From Prorocentrum cordatum (taxonomy: Eukaryota; Sar; Dinophyceae; Prorocentrales; Prorocentraceae): a DNA stretch of 50,000 bases. The stretch spans positions 112,501 through 162,500 of the forward strand of contig CAUYUJ010017911.1 in assembly GCA_963575745.1 (NCBI GenBank). Direction: 5' to 3'. The position numbers and the translations under genes were made by a program. The notes beneath the pieces were generated by a model. That model did no database searches and was not told the DNA's origin. It saw only the letters and a list, made by a program, of their open reading frames with translations. Positions within the stretch are counted from its first letter, which is position 1; each line of letters starts with the position of its first letter. Shown here one piece after another: positions 40,501-50,000 of the stretch.

Positions 40501-41765
40501 AAGCCCGCGCGGCATTTCGACCGGCAACTTCAGCCAACCTGAAACCTTGATCCGCCGAGATGGAGGGGGGGGCCCAAGGCGCCCAGTGCAAAGACACACG
40601 GCAGCTCCCCCACCAGAGGCACGTAGCTTGACCTCACACATCCCAGGCATGAAAGACGCGACCCGATTCCACATTTGCCTGGAAGTTTGCTCAGCCCCAG
40701 GCCCGGAGCCAGGCCCGGCCAAAATGCGGCCCAGCAGGGGCGAGTGAGGACATGAGATGGCCGACAAATTCACACCGTCACGAATCGACTGCAATGGGGC
40801 CAGCGCGCGAGAAACCGGTCGTTCAAAGAATGGTTGGACTGAAGATCTGCGCCCGCACGCCCCTCGCACATCACAAGGAATGGCACGAGTCCCACGCGCA
40901 AGATCCAATCGAGATGCCGAGACACCGAAACTCGCAGCAAGCTGGGCCCAGGCGCACGGAGCCGCAGGATAACCCGACCAGCTTTGAGCCCACCTCGGCG
41001 CCCCTCGATGGAACTGCGCCAGCACTGCCGAGTCAAGTTGAGGCTGACCGCACAAATCCGCGAAAATCACGGCGCCCTGTAGAGGCCGGGAGGGCTCGAG
41101 AGGTTCGGGGGGGAGTGGGTGGGCGCCCCGCTGCCCCTTTCCGAGGCGCGGGCAACCTCGGTCGGCCCGTCGACCTCTCCTCGCGCCTGGCCGACCGCGG
41201 GGGAAGCACCTCGCGACGCCCCTGGGCCGAAGGGGCAGCGCGCTGGGGAGCACCTGGCGCGCCTTCCCCGCGCTGCCCGTCACGGCATCTAGCCCGCTCG
41301 AGGACTGGGCCTAAGGGGGAGGGCCCAGAATTTCACGCGGCGACTTCGCGCCATGCGGACCCGGCGCTCGCGCGGATAACTGCGGGCGCTGAATGGGCCC
41401 GGGCACTGCGCAGATTAGATGTTCAGCGTCGGCTGGGCCTGGACCTAGACATCAACACAAGCCTACATGAGTTTCCCAATCGCCGCCCACGACAGATGTG
41501 ACAGAGCGAGCGAAAGGCAGGAGGTCCCTGGCACAGATGGCGCAGTCACGCGCGGCCACCACCTGCGAAACAGGTCACATCGCCATGCGGAAGGGACTAG
41601 GCCAATCCCACGGCGTCCATCCAATCGCAGAGAGACTCTGGTTGGACGCCACAATCTCCAGGGGCCACCCACTATGCCGCCTGCGCCTGGTGGATTCCTC
41701 CTAGCGGTTGCGGCTCGCGGAGGTTGCGGCTCTAGGCACCGACGTCATGGACTAGTGCATCTGGA
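37554..41765. other. 4.2 kb GC-rich region without recognisable genes
   Basis: Long frames occur, the largest 551 codons on the minus strand (39628-41283) and 249 codons on the plus strand (40752-41501). Both strands are open over the same interval, the products are Arg/Pro/Ser/Ala/Gly-rich, and no motif is seen. GC-driven scarcity of stops is the likeliest reason. No microsatellite, SL relic or LINE motif was found. It may contain decayed elements or introns of a gene I cannot see. Confidence 0.35.
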
Positions 41766-41769
41766 CTAG

Positions 41770-43548
41770 CACCACCTGCTGCCATGCGGCGCGTATACTG
41801 ATGGCGGATATATCGTTGAAGTCGATGGGTCATTTGCCGATATTCCCCTTGTCTGCGGCGCCGATGCAAGCGCCGTAGCATCGCGGCCAATGCGCCGCGA
41901 TGTGTGCGAAGAACTCGGCATAAAGATCTTTTCAGCGGCAACCAAAATTCCACCTGCATCGAGGATGTTGTATTCGGGCAAGGCTGGCGAGATGACGGGT
42001 CGCCAACATGCCCTGGCGACGCTCTCCGATGCCATACACTCCAGCGGCACCGCGCGGTGTTTGCAGATGCCGACAACGTCGTCAGGTCGCCACTGCCCTT
42101 TGACATGCTCCACCACTTCGGGCCCACAAATGGTATTATTGCGCATGTCGATATGGATGCACTTTCCTGTGTTTGGCGGTGTTCTCGCAAGCGCTGGTTG
42201 CGCCACTCTTATTCTGCCAGTCACGTTGCCGTGGGCCCTTTGCCCTTGCCAATCGTCGCGAGCGCCGCCTGGACGAGCTCGTCGGAGCGGTTGGCGACGC
42301 CAGCGTTGGCAACTGGATCGTCTGTGCCCGGTGCGGCAGGGATCTGTTCCTGCGACTGCAGCGGCGCTGCAAGCGAAGCGGGTGCAGCGGCGCCAAGGCT
42401 GGCCTTATGGCTGGCCTCTTGAGCGCCCGCGCTGCCGCCTGCCCTCTGTTCGTTTTTGTTGTTCGCCTGTGGGGGGGCAGCGTGGCTTCTGCCCCCTAAA
42501 GCTGTCAATGTCGGACTTGACCTGTGCTGCCATGGGGGGGCGAAGCGGGTCTGCATTCGCTGCTGAAGCTACCAGCTGCTTCTCCCTGGTGTTCCACTGC
42601 TCGATGGCTGCCTATGCCCCGCCATCGAGATCATCAGCGCCGACGTCGGCGTCGAACAGGTCGCCCCCAGTGGTCTTGATGGTATGGCCCTCCACCAACG
42701 GCATCAGACCGATACCGTGGCACACGGTGCCGTTAGGCTTGGAGCGCGGTACCGGGCTAGCGCGCACCTCCTCCTCGGCAGCCTCCGCCTCGACAAGTCG
42801 GGTCGCCACGTCCTAAAGGTAGGTGGTGGCGTCGTCGAGTTGCTTCTGGGCTTTGGCCACCCGAACGATGCCGCCCTTATATTTGGTCTTGGCCTGGCGA
42901 ACTGCTGCTGAATATTACTTCTGCAAGGTCACCTCTGGCAGCATCCGTGGTGTTGCCTTGGCGGTTGCTTGGTGAGCTGCCTCTGGATGGTAGCGATAGC
43001 GGTCTTGTCACCCCCCGTAGCCAGCACAGCCAGCGCGTCATTGAGTAGGATGTGGTCCATCTCTGCGTCCTCGTTATGCGTCTTCCTGGGCTTCTCCTGC
43101 GCGGTACCTGTTGCCAACCCGTAGTCCTTCTCCTGGCTCGAGGAGTCTTCATGCAAAGGCGGCGGCGGCACCGAGGGTTTGGCAGCAAGGCGAGGAACGG
43201 GGAGGGGAAGCATGCACAAGCTACGAACATGGTCTGGTGTGTGGTGGTGTCCATGATGGCGGCGGGGGAAGGTCCTGCTGCGACGACTGCTGCTGCGCGC
43301 ACCACCCTTGAGGCTGCCGCTGGGCTGCATGCGCGGGCTGGACGGTTGCGCGGCACTGATAGCAATCCCCTGTCGTGCGTCAGTTCCACCGATACTTGCA
43401 CTGACGGCATTGGACATGCAGCTGAGATGGAGCTGCCGACCCTGAGACATGGATGCGGTGCGATAAAACTCCTTGGGTATAGCCGCGGACTAGCGGTATC
43501 AGCCTGTTCCCCTGAGAATATTGCATCTTGGGCCCACATGGCTACGGA
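41770..43548 (-). pseudogene. 5' part of a decayed LINE: SL relic, ORF1 and endonuclease remnants
   Basis: Read on the minus strand it starts with an SL relic (43527-43548). Next comes a finger remnant, QCRQCKYRWN then GDCYQC (about 43355-43415; Cys spacing like the ORF1 fingers of the other two LINEs). Helical Glu/Ala/Lys-rich pieces follow (VATRLVEAEAAEEEVRA near 42760-42810; AIEQWNTREKQLVASAA near 42545-42605). After that comes a stretch resembling the endonuclease N-terminal half: PDDVVGICKHR (about 42070-42100, where QEH is usual) and ILDAGGILVAAEKIF (about 41930-41975). Frames change several times and stops intervene. No GDFN motif or RT follows before about 41770, so the 3' part is lost or unrecognisable. 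Confidence 0.6.
43527..43548 (-). other. Relic dinoflagellate spliced leader
   Basis: On the minus strand, TCCGTAGCCATGTGGGCCCA followed by AG: 19 of 22 positions equal the canonical SL (TCCGTAGCCATTTTGGCTCA followed by AG). The first 11 bases are identical. It is located between a GGA-rich tract on its outer side (43549 onward) and the LINE ORF1 remnant on its inner side, as in the SL relic at 10329-10349. Confidence 0.82.
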
Positions 43549-43660
43549 CAGGAGGGGATGAGAAGGAGGAGGAGGCGGAGGAGGAAGATTAGGAGGAGGA
43601 GGAATGGGAGGGGGGTGGAGGAGTGAGGAGGATGAGGAGGATGTGAATGATGATGATGAT
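43549..43660. repeat. (GGA)n-rich tract
   Basis: GGAGGAGGC, GAGGAAGATT and related purine-rich triplets adjoining the SL relic. Confidence 0.85.
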
Positions 43661-44088
43661 GATGATGACGACGGCGACGACGACGACGACGATGATGATG
43701 ATGATGGTGATGATGATGCTGGTGCTGATGCTGATGATAGTGAGGGCGATGATGATGGTGGTGATGATGATGTTGATGATGTGGATGATGGTGATGCTGG
43801 CGATGACGTCGATGATAATACTGATGGTGATGATAATGGTGATGATCCTGCTCATGATCATGATAATGATGATGGTAGTGATGATGATGATTACTAGGTT
43901 CAGTCTAATGGATCTGATGATGGTGATTATTGGTGATGCTGATGATGATGCTGATGATAATGATGATGATGATGATGCTGATGATGCTGATGATGATGAT
44001 GTTGTTGATGATGATGATGATGATGATGATGCTGATGATGATGATGGTGAGGAGGAGGAGGAGGAGGAGGAGGAGGAGGGGAGAGGGA
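43661..44088. repeat. (GAT)n array with GGA tail
   Basis: GAT/GAC/GCT triplets (about 43648-44045) then GGA (44046-44090). Poly-Asp and poly-Met frames are artefacts. A short non-repetitive stretch (about 43890-43925) interrupts it. Confidence 0.95.
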
Positions 44089-44384
44089 GAATGAGGAGTG
44101 CGAGGAGGAAGCCTGCCGGTCGGCCGAACCTCGGAGGACTGAGAACAGAGCAGTGGCCTCTGAAGGGGGCCGAAGAGTGCCGGAGAGCTGCTGTCCCGGA
44201 AAGGCGGGTGCGCTTCCGCCCCGAGGACGCCCTTGGAGGAGCAACAGCGGCATCAACGACACGCCGTCGTCGGAAGCACATCGGCGTGCTCTGAACCATA
44301 GCGAAGGTCCTCGGATAAAGACAAAGGCAACACGTTGACGGGCGCCCAACGGCGGCGCCTCATTGCGACAATGTCTTAGACGCC
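44089..44384. other. Unique stretch, coding uncertain
   Basis: A plus-strand frame leaving the GGA tract continues about 65 codons (to 44294) and reads RRKPAGRPNLGGLRTEQWPL, then VPERRVRFRPEDALGG. It could be a C-terminal exon fragment, but no family is recognised. Confidence 0.2.
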
Positions 44385-44560
44385 TCCCAAATGAGGTCCG
44401 GGTAGATGAGGTCGACAGATCGCACCGCAGCGCCGGTGCATCGGCATTGCATCGGCGACGTCGTTGTGGAGAAGACCGGGCCACACACCGAGTCGAATCG
44501 GCGATGCATCGGCGATGCGGCCCCGCCAACCGGCACCACCTGCTCGGGCCCCATTTGTGA
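44385..44560. repeat. Second copy of the introner-like repeat
   Basis: AAATGAGGTCCGGGTAGATG, then GGTGCATCGGCATTGCATCGG, then TCGGCGATGCATCGGCGATG match in order the intron at 27513-27712 (AATGGGGTCCGAATAGATGG, GCATCGGCGATGCATCGGCG and so on). Both copies are in the same plus-strand orientation. Whether this copy is also an intron is unknown. A core-only relative (CGATGTATCGGCGACGGG) lies near 44718. Confidence 0.65.
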
Positions 44561-44792
44561 GAGGCCCTGCCTCTTCCCTCCCGACGGTGGCGTGTCATTG
44601 CTGCGATGTTTCCCTCCCGAGCTCTGCTCTGACACCCCAGCCCTCCTGATGGGCAACCCTAGGGGGGGAGGGACCGGCTCGGGGCCGGAAAACATCGACC
44701 TGGACTCGGCGATACATCGCCGATGTATCGGCGACGGGCCCCCGACAGCGAAACCGCACGTGCCTGGGCGGCGTGGGCTAGCGGTCTCCTAT

Positions 44793-45170
44793 CGGCGATC
44801 AATGGGAGATTTTTTTTTGTTTTTCCTCTGCGAGCCGGTGGGCAGGACCGAGGGGGCACAGTCGCCAACACCGCGCACGGGCGCGCACTGAGTGTGCTGG
44901 GTTTACCCGCATGCCAGGTTCGGCACACACGCCTGAAACAAACGTTCACACGACGCGGAACTGTCAGACAGAATTGTCTAACAGACTGTCGGCTCGCCTC
45001 GTGTACGTTCGCACGACGCGGAACTGTCAAACAAAATTGTCGAACCACAGCAGACCACAGCAGGCGATCAATGGGAGATTGGGGGTCGATGCGCCCCCCC
45101 GTGGGCGGGGCGGGCCGTCGGGCCCGGATCGGCGATCCACGGGCGAGTTGGGGTCGGTGCGCCCCCCCGT
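44793..45170. repeat. Tandemly duplicated short blocks
   Basis: CGTTCACACGACGCGGAACT (44943 onward, ~38 bp) is repeated at 45006 with four changes, 63 bp later. GGCGATCAATGGGAGATT (44794, 45063) and GGCGATCCACGGGCGAGTT (45130) form a second set, the latter two followed by GCGCCCCCCCGT. Confidence 0.75.
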
Positions 45171-46078
45171 AGCGCTGCCCCTGACGAGCGCTGCTCTCCC
45201 TCCTCCAGGCTTCACACACTGAAGGGGCCCTGGGACACACAAAGACATACACACAAATGAAAGGATCCCCCTATATTTTCCCATATTTTCTGGGTTTCTG
45301 TCTTCCCCCCCACTGCCCATATGTTCCTATATTTTCGGGGGAATCGAGGATGAATTGTGTCTGCGTGTTTCTTTCCCTCCTCACACACAGCCCCCTCCCC
45401 CTCCGAGGGGCGTGAGCTGCTGCCCCGAGAGGGCGAGGGACCAGGCGCCCTGGTGCTGGCGCCCGTGCTCTGCCCCCGCCGGCGGGCAGGCCAGAACCCG
45501 CAGGAGCAGCAGCAGGGGCATGTGTCGAACCCAACCGCCCATAATGTGTATCCCGAATGCAGAGACCAGAATCTAATGAGGCCACGTCTTCGGTGTTATC
45601 AGGGTTAGGGGTTCTCTCGTTCTCGCTAACAGGAGGCGGAGGAGGAGGAGGAGGGAGCTCGGACGCTTCAAAAACGCAGATCTGAGCCCGAGCCAGCACC
45701 ACAGCAAGGAGGGAGGAGCACGGGCGGAAGCGTGGGCCCGAGGAGGAGGACGGAGCGTGGCAGCGTTCCCTCGGCGCCGGGCCCTGGGCGCACCGCCATG
45801 CGCCAGGTGGCCCAGGCAGCCGCGAGGACTGGCTCGGCGACAGCAGTGGCAAGCGCCATGCCAACGCCAAATCTGTGGAGAAAGAAAAGGCACCCATACC
45901 GCTACCCTTCTCTCGTGTTTCCCTTCTTGGGCCTCCTGGGAGACCCTCGTCGCCACGGCTGGATTCGCCTCGAAACTCTGGTCATAACGCACCCCCGAAG
46001 AGGTCTGGGGAAAAGCGATACGGTACCTTTTGCTTTCCCCGCTTTTCTAGAACGCGGTCGAAGGACAGGATGTGAGGG
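45171..46078. other. Unique spacer, no gene recognised
   Basis: Mixed composition with the repeated phrase CATATTTTC/CTATATTTTC near 45270-45335. Frames are short and without domains. Confidence 0.35.
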
Positions 46079-46212
46079 CAGCACAACCCACCCCCACCCC
46101 CAGCCAGGATCACCCGACTCCCGACCTGGTGATCAAGAGGGTCCTGGCTAGGGGTGGGGGGTGGTTCTTTGGCGGGGCGGATCCTGACTGGAGGTGGGGG
46201 TGGGTTGTGCTG
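46079..46212. repeat. 134-bp inverted-repeat element
   Basis: The left arm 46079-46111 (CAGCACAACCCACCCCCACC, then CAGGATC) pairs with the right arm 46180-46212 with two mismatches. A third related unit (GTCCTGGCTAGGGGTGGGGG, about 46141-46166) lies inside in the orientation of the right arm. A solo arm occurs at 25313-25347. No target duplication was found. Confidence 0.78.
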
Positions 46213-46565
46213 TCCACAATGTCCATGCTGGAGACGCACCCTGAGATCTGGGCGTTACATTTGTTTCACGCCCAGCGTTTTCACCCATTTTCGAGCCCCG
46301 GGAACATCCCAGATCGATCTGGCTCGGAAAATGCAGCGGAAAGATGTGTTCTGGGGCTCTAGTCGTGATGTTGCGCAATGTTGCCTTATTTTACATACAA
46401 AAAACGGATATCAGGGCATGTCCGATCCGAACATGCAGCACAAGCACCATATAGAATCAGAGTGAAGGGGCCGAACGGTCAGTCATTGTCCTTGGGTGCG
46501 TGGATGAAGTGGGGATCCGTGTGAAGATTCTGTTTGTTGCGTTGTTGTTGCTTGTTTGTTTGTTG
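46213..46565. other. Unique spacer, no gene recognised
   Basis: Moderate-GC sequence leading to a GTTTGTT-rich stretch (46525-46565) just before the minisatellite. Confidence 0.4.
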
Positions 46566-46575
46566 TCGTCGTCCC

Positions 46576-47128
46576 AACGCCGACCCACCCCGCGACCCAC
46601 CCCGCGACCCACCCCGCGACCCACCCCGCGACCCACCCCGAGACCCACCCGCGACCCAACCCGCGACCCAACCCGCGACCCACCCGCGACCCACCCGCGA
46701 CCCCACCCGCGACCCACCCCGCGACCCACCCCCGACCCACCCCGCGACCCACCCCGCGACCCGCCCCGCGACCCACCCCGCGATCCTTCGCGACCCACCC
46801 CGCGACCCACCCGCGACCCACCCGCGACCCACTTGTGACCCAACCCGCGACCCAACCCGACCCACCCGCGACCCACCCCGCGACCCACCCGCGACCCGCC
46901 CCGCGACCCGCGATCCTTCGCGACCCACCCCCGGCACACCCGCGACCTACCCGCGACCCACTTGTGACCCACGCGCGACCCACACCACGACCCACCCGCG
47001 ACCCACCCACGACCCACCCGCGACCCACCCGCGACCTTCCCGCGACCCAACAGCGACCCACCCGCGACCCAACAGCGACCCACCCGCGACCCACTTGTGA
47101 CCCACCCGCGACCCACCCGCGACCTAGC
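46576..47128. repeat. CGACCCACCCG minisatellite (~10-12 bp unit)
   Basis: About 50 copies of CGACCCACCCG/CGACCCACCCCG with variants (CGACCCAACC, CGATCCTT, TTGTGACCCA). The complementary strand is regular GGGTGGGTCGCGGGG, rich in G-triplets and therefore a candidate for G-quadruplex formation. All three minus-strand frames (Gly/Arg/Ser/Val-rich) and plus-strand frames (Arg-Pro-Thr) stay open through the repeat; none is accepted as a gene. Confidence 0.95.
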
Positions 47129-47980
47129 CACATTGGTTCAACGGAAAAATCGGCGCCTGCGGCGGAATCGTTGTATAATTTGTGAAACTTTGGCGCCTGC
47201 GGCGGGCTTCTTCAGAGTCTCGCAGACTGCCGACGTCCCCACCGCCCCCTCACTCTTATCCGCATTTGCGGGGTGCTACGTATCGTTGCCCGCGCGGTAT
47301 GGCCAGCAAGCGGCCGCCCTGAGCGTACGCGTCGCCATGCAGCGCCGACGCAGTCATCGTATGAACATGCTTGGGCGATGCCAACATTCCCTCCATCCAG
47401 CACGGACGAACCTCGGACGCGAATGACGTCATACCTTGACACCCTCGCGTCGTGTAGAAATCACGACGGATGGCCTTTGACAAGTTTCGGCATCCTGGAG
47501 CGGTTGCCCGGCCCCGGGATGGCCGAATCATACGCGCGGGCGCGTCCTTCGCAGGGGTGGACATGCCCGCTCGGGTTCACTGCGGCCCTCTGCACGACGC
47601 CTCTGGACAAGCGTTACGGCAGTCGCTAAAGTGAGTGGCGCTGCTTGACCTGTGCGACCGTGGAATCTATCAGACATCGTCGAAGTAGCCCGCCTGACCA
47701 CTGGCAAGATCCTTCGTCGCGTCAACGGGTGGGCACCGACTCGACGCAGGACAAAGCTGGACCTCAATAGGCTCGAACAGCTTTGAATGTCAGAAGCGCC
47801 TCACCGAATGCCCGAAGCAACGCCTATATAGGTGAGCACGCTGGTGCACTGCAGAATGAACAGATTCGGTACGCCAGGTGCAGGTATCAGAGGTTTCGCA
47901 AACTCTCCAGAACGATGGGCATAGTCGTGAAATTACATGCGGCGAGGGTCATAAACATCCTCATCGTACCTACTTACCTT
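47129..47980. other. Unique spacer, no gene recognised
   Basis: Contains a short direct repeat GGCGCCTGCGGCGG (47152 and 47201). Frames up to about 118 codons lack domains. Confidence 0.35.
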
Positions 47981-48005
47981 CATCATCACCATCGTCATCA
48001 TTATT

Positions 48006-48056
<51 letters not shown>

Positions 48057-48058
48057 AG

Positions 48059-48135
<77 letters not shown>

Positions 48136-48136
48136 G

Positions 48137-48205
<69 letters not shown>

Positions 48206-48788
48206 TAGCATCAGCATCATCATCAGCATCATAATCATCATCATACTCGGAATGATCATCATCATCAGCATCATGGGCATCATCAGCATTATCATCATCA
48301 GCATCATCATCATTAGCATCAGCATCAGCATCATCAGCAGCATCATCATCAGCATCATCATCAGCATAATCTTCATCTTCATCTTCATCATCATCAAGAT
48401 CAAAATCAGCATCCGACCGACCACCACCACCACCACCTACTATTCCTGCCCCTTCTTCCTCCTCCTCCTCCTCCTCCTCCTCCTCCTCCGTCTCCTGCTG
48501 CTGCTCCTCCTCCTCCTCCTCCTCCTCCTGCTCCTCCCCGGCTCCTCCTCCTGTCCTCCCCCTTCCCATCATCACCACCATCACCATCACCATCACCGTC
48601 ACAATCACCATGGTCACCACCATCATCGTGATCATGACCATCATCATCATCAGCATCATCATCACCACAACCACCACCATCATCACCGCCATCACTATCA
48701 CCATCACCACGACCATTATCGTAATCATCATCATCATAATCCTCCTTCAACTCATCATCACCAATGTCGCCATCGCAATCAACACAAG

Positions 48789-48865
<77 letters not shown>

Positions 48866-49105
48866 GCAGCATCTGAACAATCCTCATCAATGACGTCATC
48901 AGAGCCACCATCATCATCATCATCATCACCATCACCATCACCACACTAGTAAGCAGAATCAGCATCAGCAACAGCATCATCATCAGCAACAGCATCATCA
49001 TCATCATCGTCAGCAGCAGCATCATCATCATCATCAGCAGCATCATCATCATCATCGTCAGCATCATCAGCATTATCACCACCATCACCACCACCATCAT
49101 TACCA
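47981..49105. repeat. ~1.1 kb (CAT)n array with TCC insert
   Basis: CAT/CAG/CAC triplets on both sides of a TCC tract (about 48450-48550). Poly-His, poly-Ser, poly-Asp and poly-Met frames are artefacts. Confidence 0.95.
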
Positions 49106-49251
49106 TCCCAGCCGCCGCCTTCTTGGCCAGGTGAGGCTTGGCTGTCTTCCCCTTGGGCGCGTGCGACTTGAGGCCCCTGGAGCCTGCGCGGGTGGGCGGC
49201 GCTGGGTGGCTCGGGGGGAGGGGGAAGGAGGTCTGACGGAGGAAGGAAAGG
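49106..49251. other. Unique spacer
   Basis: GC-rich sequence between the CAT array and the MITE; no gene recognised. Confidence 0.4.
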
Positions 49252-49448
49252 GCCTAGAGTTGAGTCGGGCGTGTCCCCCTACAGGGGGATTGTCAACGAA
49301 AAATCAAAAGTACCCCAAAAATAAAAAAATAGTCAAAAAATAGTCTGGGGAGTATGTTTGGAGTATTTTTGGGGGGGCATTTGGGGGGTATTTGTTGTTT
49401 TTCGTCGAAATCCTCCTGTAGGGGGACAGGCCCGACAGAAGCCTAGAG
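49252..49448. mobile_element. hAT-like MITE copy 2 (181 bp plus 8-bp TSDs)
   Basis: The element at 49260-49440 is flanked by GCCTAGAG (49252-49259 and 49441-49448). The left terminus is TTGAGTCGGGCGTGTCCCCC and the right, reverse-complemented, TTCTGTCGGGCCTGTCCCCC. It has the same palindromic CCCCCTACAGGGGG and A/T-rich interior with ATAGTC motifs as copy 1 at 25063-25293, without the long poly-A. The TSD again has CTAG at positions 3-6. Confidence 0.88.
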
Positions 49449-49524
49449 GGGCCTCCGGGTGGAGGGGGAGCAGAGCCGATCGAAGGAGGAATGGGAGGAT
49501 GAATATCGGCGGCGCGCCTACCGA

Positions 49525-49680
49525 TCCCTACACGTGAAAAGGCACCCATACTTCGGTGGACCGAGGCACCCTCCGTCTCGCCCCCCACCCCCCGCGGAGA
49601 AAGCCCCCGTCTCGCTCGCCACCCACCCCTCCCCCGTCCCTACACGTGAAAAGGCACCCATACTTCGGTGGACCGAGGCA
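49525..49680. repeat. Perfect 44-bp direct repeat pair
   Basis: A 44-bp unit (TCCCTACACGTGAAAAGGCA to GGACCGAGGCA) at 49525-49568 recurs without change at 49637-49680, 112 bp apart. The intervening sequence is C-rich. Confidence 0.92.
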
Positions 49681-50000
49681 TGGGGAGAAAAGAGAGGGGG
49701 CAGGCCTTCTCAGAAGGCGCCGGGGCTGCTCAGACGCCCTCCGGCCCTCTGAAAAGCCCTCTGTCTTCGGAGGGTGCTTCGGACACTTCGCCCAAGGCCA
49801 GAGGCCTTCCAAGCTGCCTGGAGAGGCCTTCCACCTCTGCATTCCATCCTAGGCCCGCCGCCGAGGGCCTGTGGACGAGGACAAAACGACATGAGCACAA
49901 ACTGCAACATCTCCACGCGGAGTTCTGGGATCGGCGCTATTAGGTCCCCCCTCCTCCTGGCGCGCGGAGCGCGCCGAGGGCTGAGCCGGAGGCGCCGCCA
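49681..50000. other. Unique GC-rich end of window
   Basis: GGCCTT/AGAAGGC-type short repeats are present, but no gene or element boundary is recognised before the window ends. Confidence 0.35.

Noticed and set aside
39628-41283. 551-codon minus-strand frame
   Set aside because: The plus strand is also open over much of it, composition is Arg/Pro/Ser/Gly, and no motif is seen. Not supported as a gene.
46457-47185. Gly/Arg/Val- and Arg/Pro/Thr-rich proteins of 150-224 residues
   Set aside because: All frames of the CGACCCACCCG minisatellite stay open; this is repeat translation.

Overview
The window looks like nuclear DNA of a dinoflagellate, probably a large GC-rich core genome. The main evidence is two relic dinoflagellate spliced-leader (SL) sequences, one a 21-nt and one a 22-nt match to the conserved SL that is trans-spliced onto dinoflagellate mRNAs. 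Each lies at the 5' end of a LINE-type retrotransposon. Other support comes from kilobase-long trinucleotide microsatellites, very low gene density, and a gene whose intron is a dispersed repeat with non-canonical ends. No rRNA, tRNA, CRISPR or bacterial-style operon was seen. I cannot assign a species.

Layout. 1-4480: simple repeats, mainly (TCC)n and a ~2.8 kb (CAT)n array with higher-order structure. 4480-10349 (minus): an apparently intact LINE with a zinc-ribbon/coiled-coil ORF1 (378 aa) and a 1504-aa ORF2 (APE endonuclease, reverse transcriptase, RNase H, C-terminal zinc module). It carries an SL relic at its 5' end, and (TCC)n/(GGA)n abuts both ends. 10408-19263 (plus): a second, diverged LINE arranged head-to-head with the first. 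It is broken by one stop and two frameshifts, and its last zinc finger is displaced by a ~2.3 kb block of tandem repeats (16704-19033). 19264-26390: repeats, palindromes, hairpin elements and a 231-bp MITE with 8-bp target duplications. 26391-28096 (minus): the only convincing non-transposon gene, a 2OG-Fe(II) oxygenase resembling the TET/JBP group with a helicase-associated-like tail. Its 197-nt intron has a related copy near 44.4 kb. 28.1-33.1 kb: microsatellites, minisatellites, an AT-rich island and a 151-bp TA-flanked MITE. 33.4-35.0 kb (plus): a decayed LINE reverse transcriptase. 35.0-41.7 kb: GC-rich sequence with only weak coding hints. 41.77-43.55 kb (minus): the 5' end of another decayed LINE, again starting with an SL relic. 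43.55-50 kb: GAT/CAT arrays, a G-rich minisatellite, an inverted-repeat element and a second copy of the 8-bp-TSD MITE.

How it fits together. Most recognisable coding sequence is LINE-derived. SL relics at exact LINE 5' ends suggest that trans-spliced LINE mRNA was the template for reverse transcription. LINE boundaries coincide with TCC/GGA tracts, which suggests that microsatellites are preferred targets or that the tracts are made during insertion. Small DNA transposons (hAT-like and TA-type MITEs) and an introner-like element make up a second layer. All functional statements are inferred by eye from translations and motifs. No database search was run.
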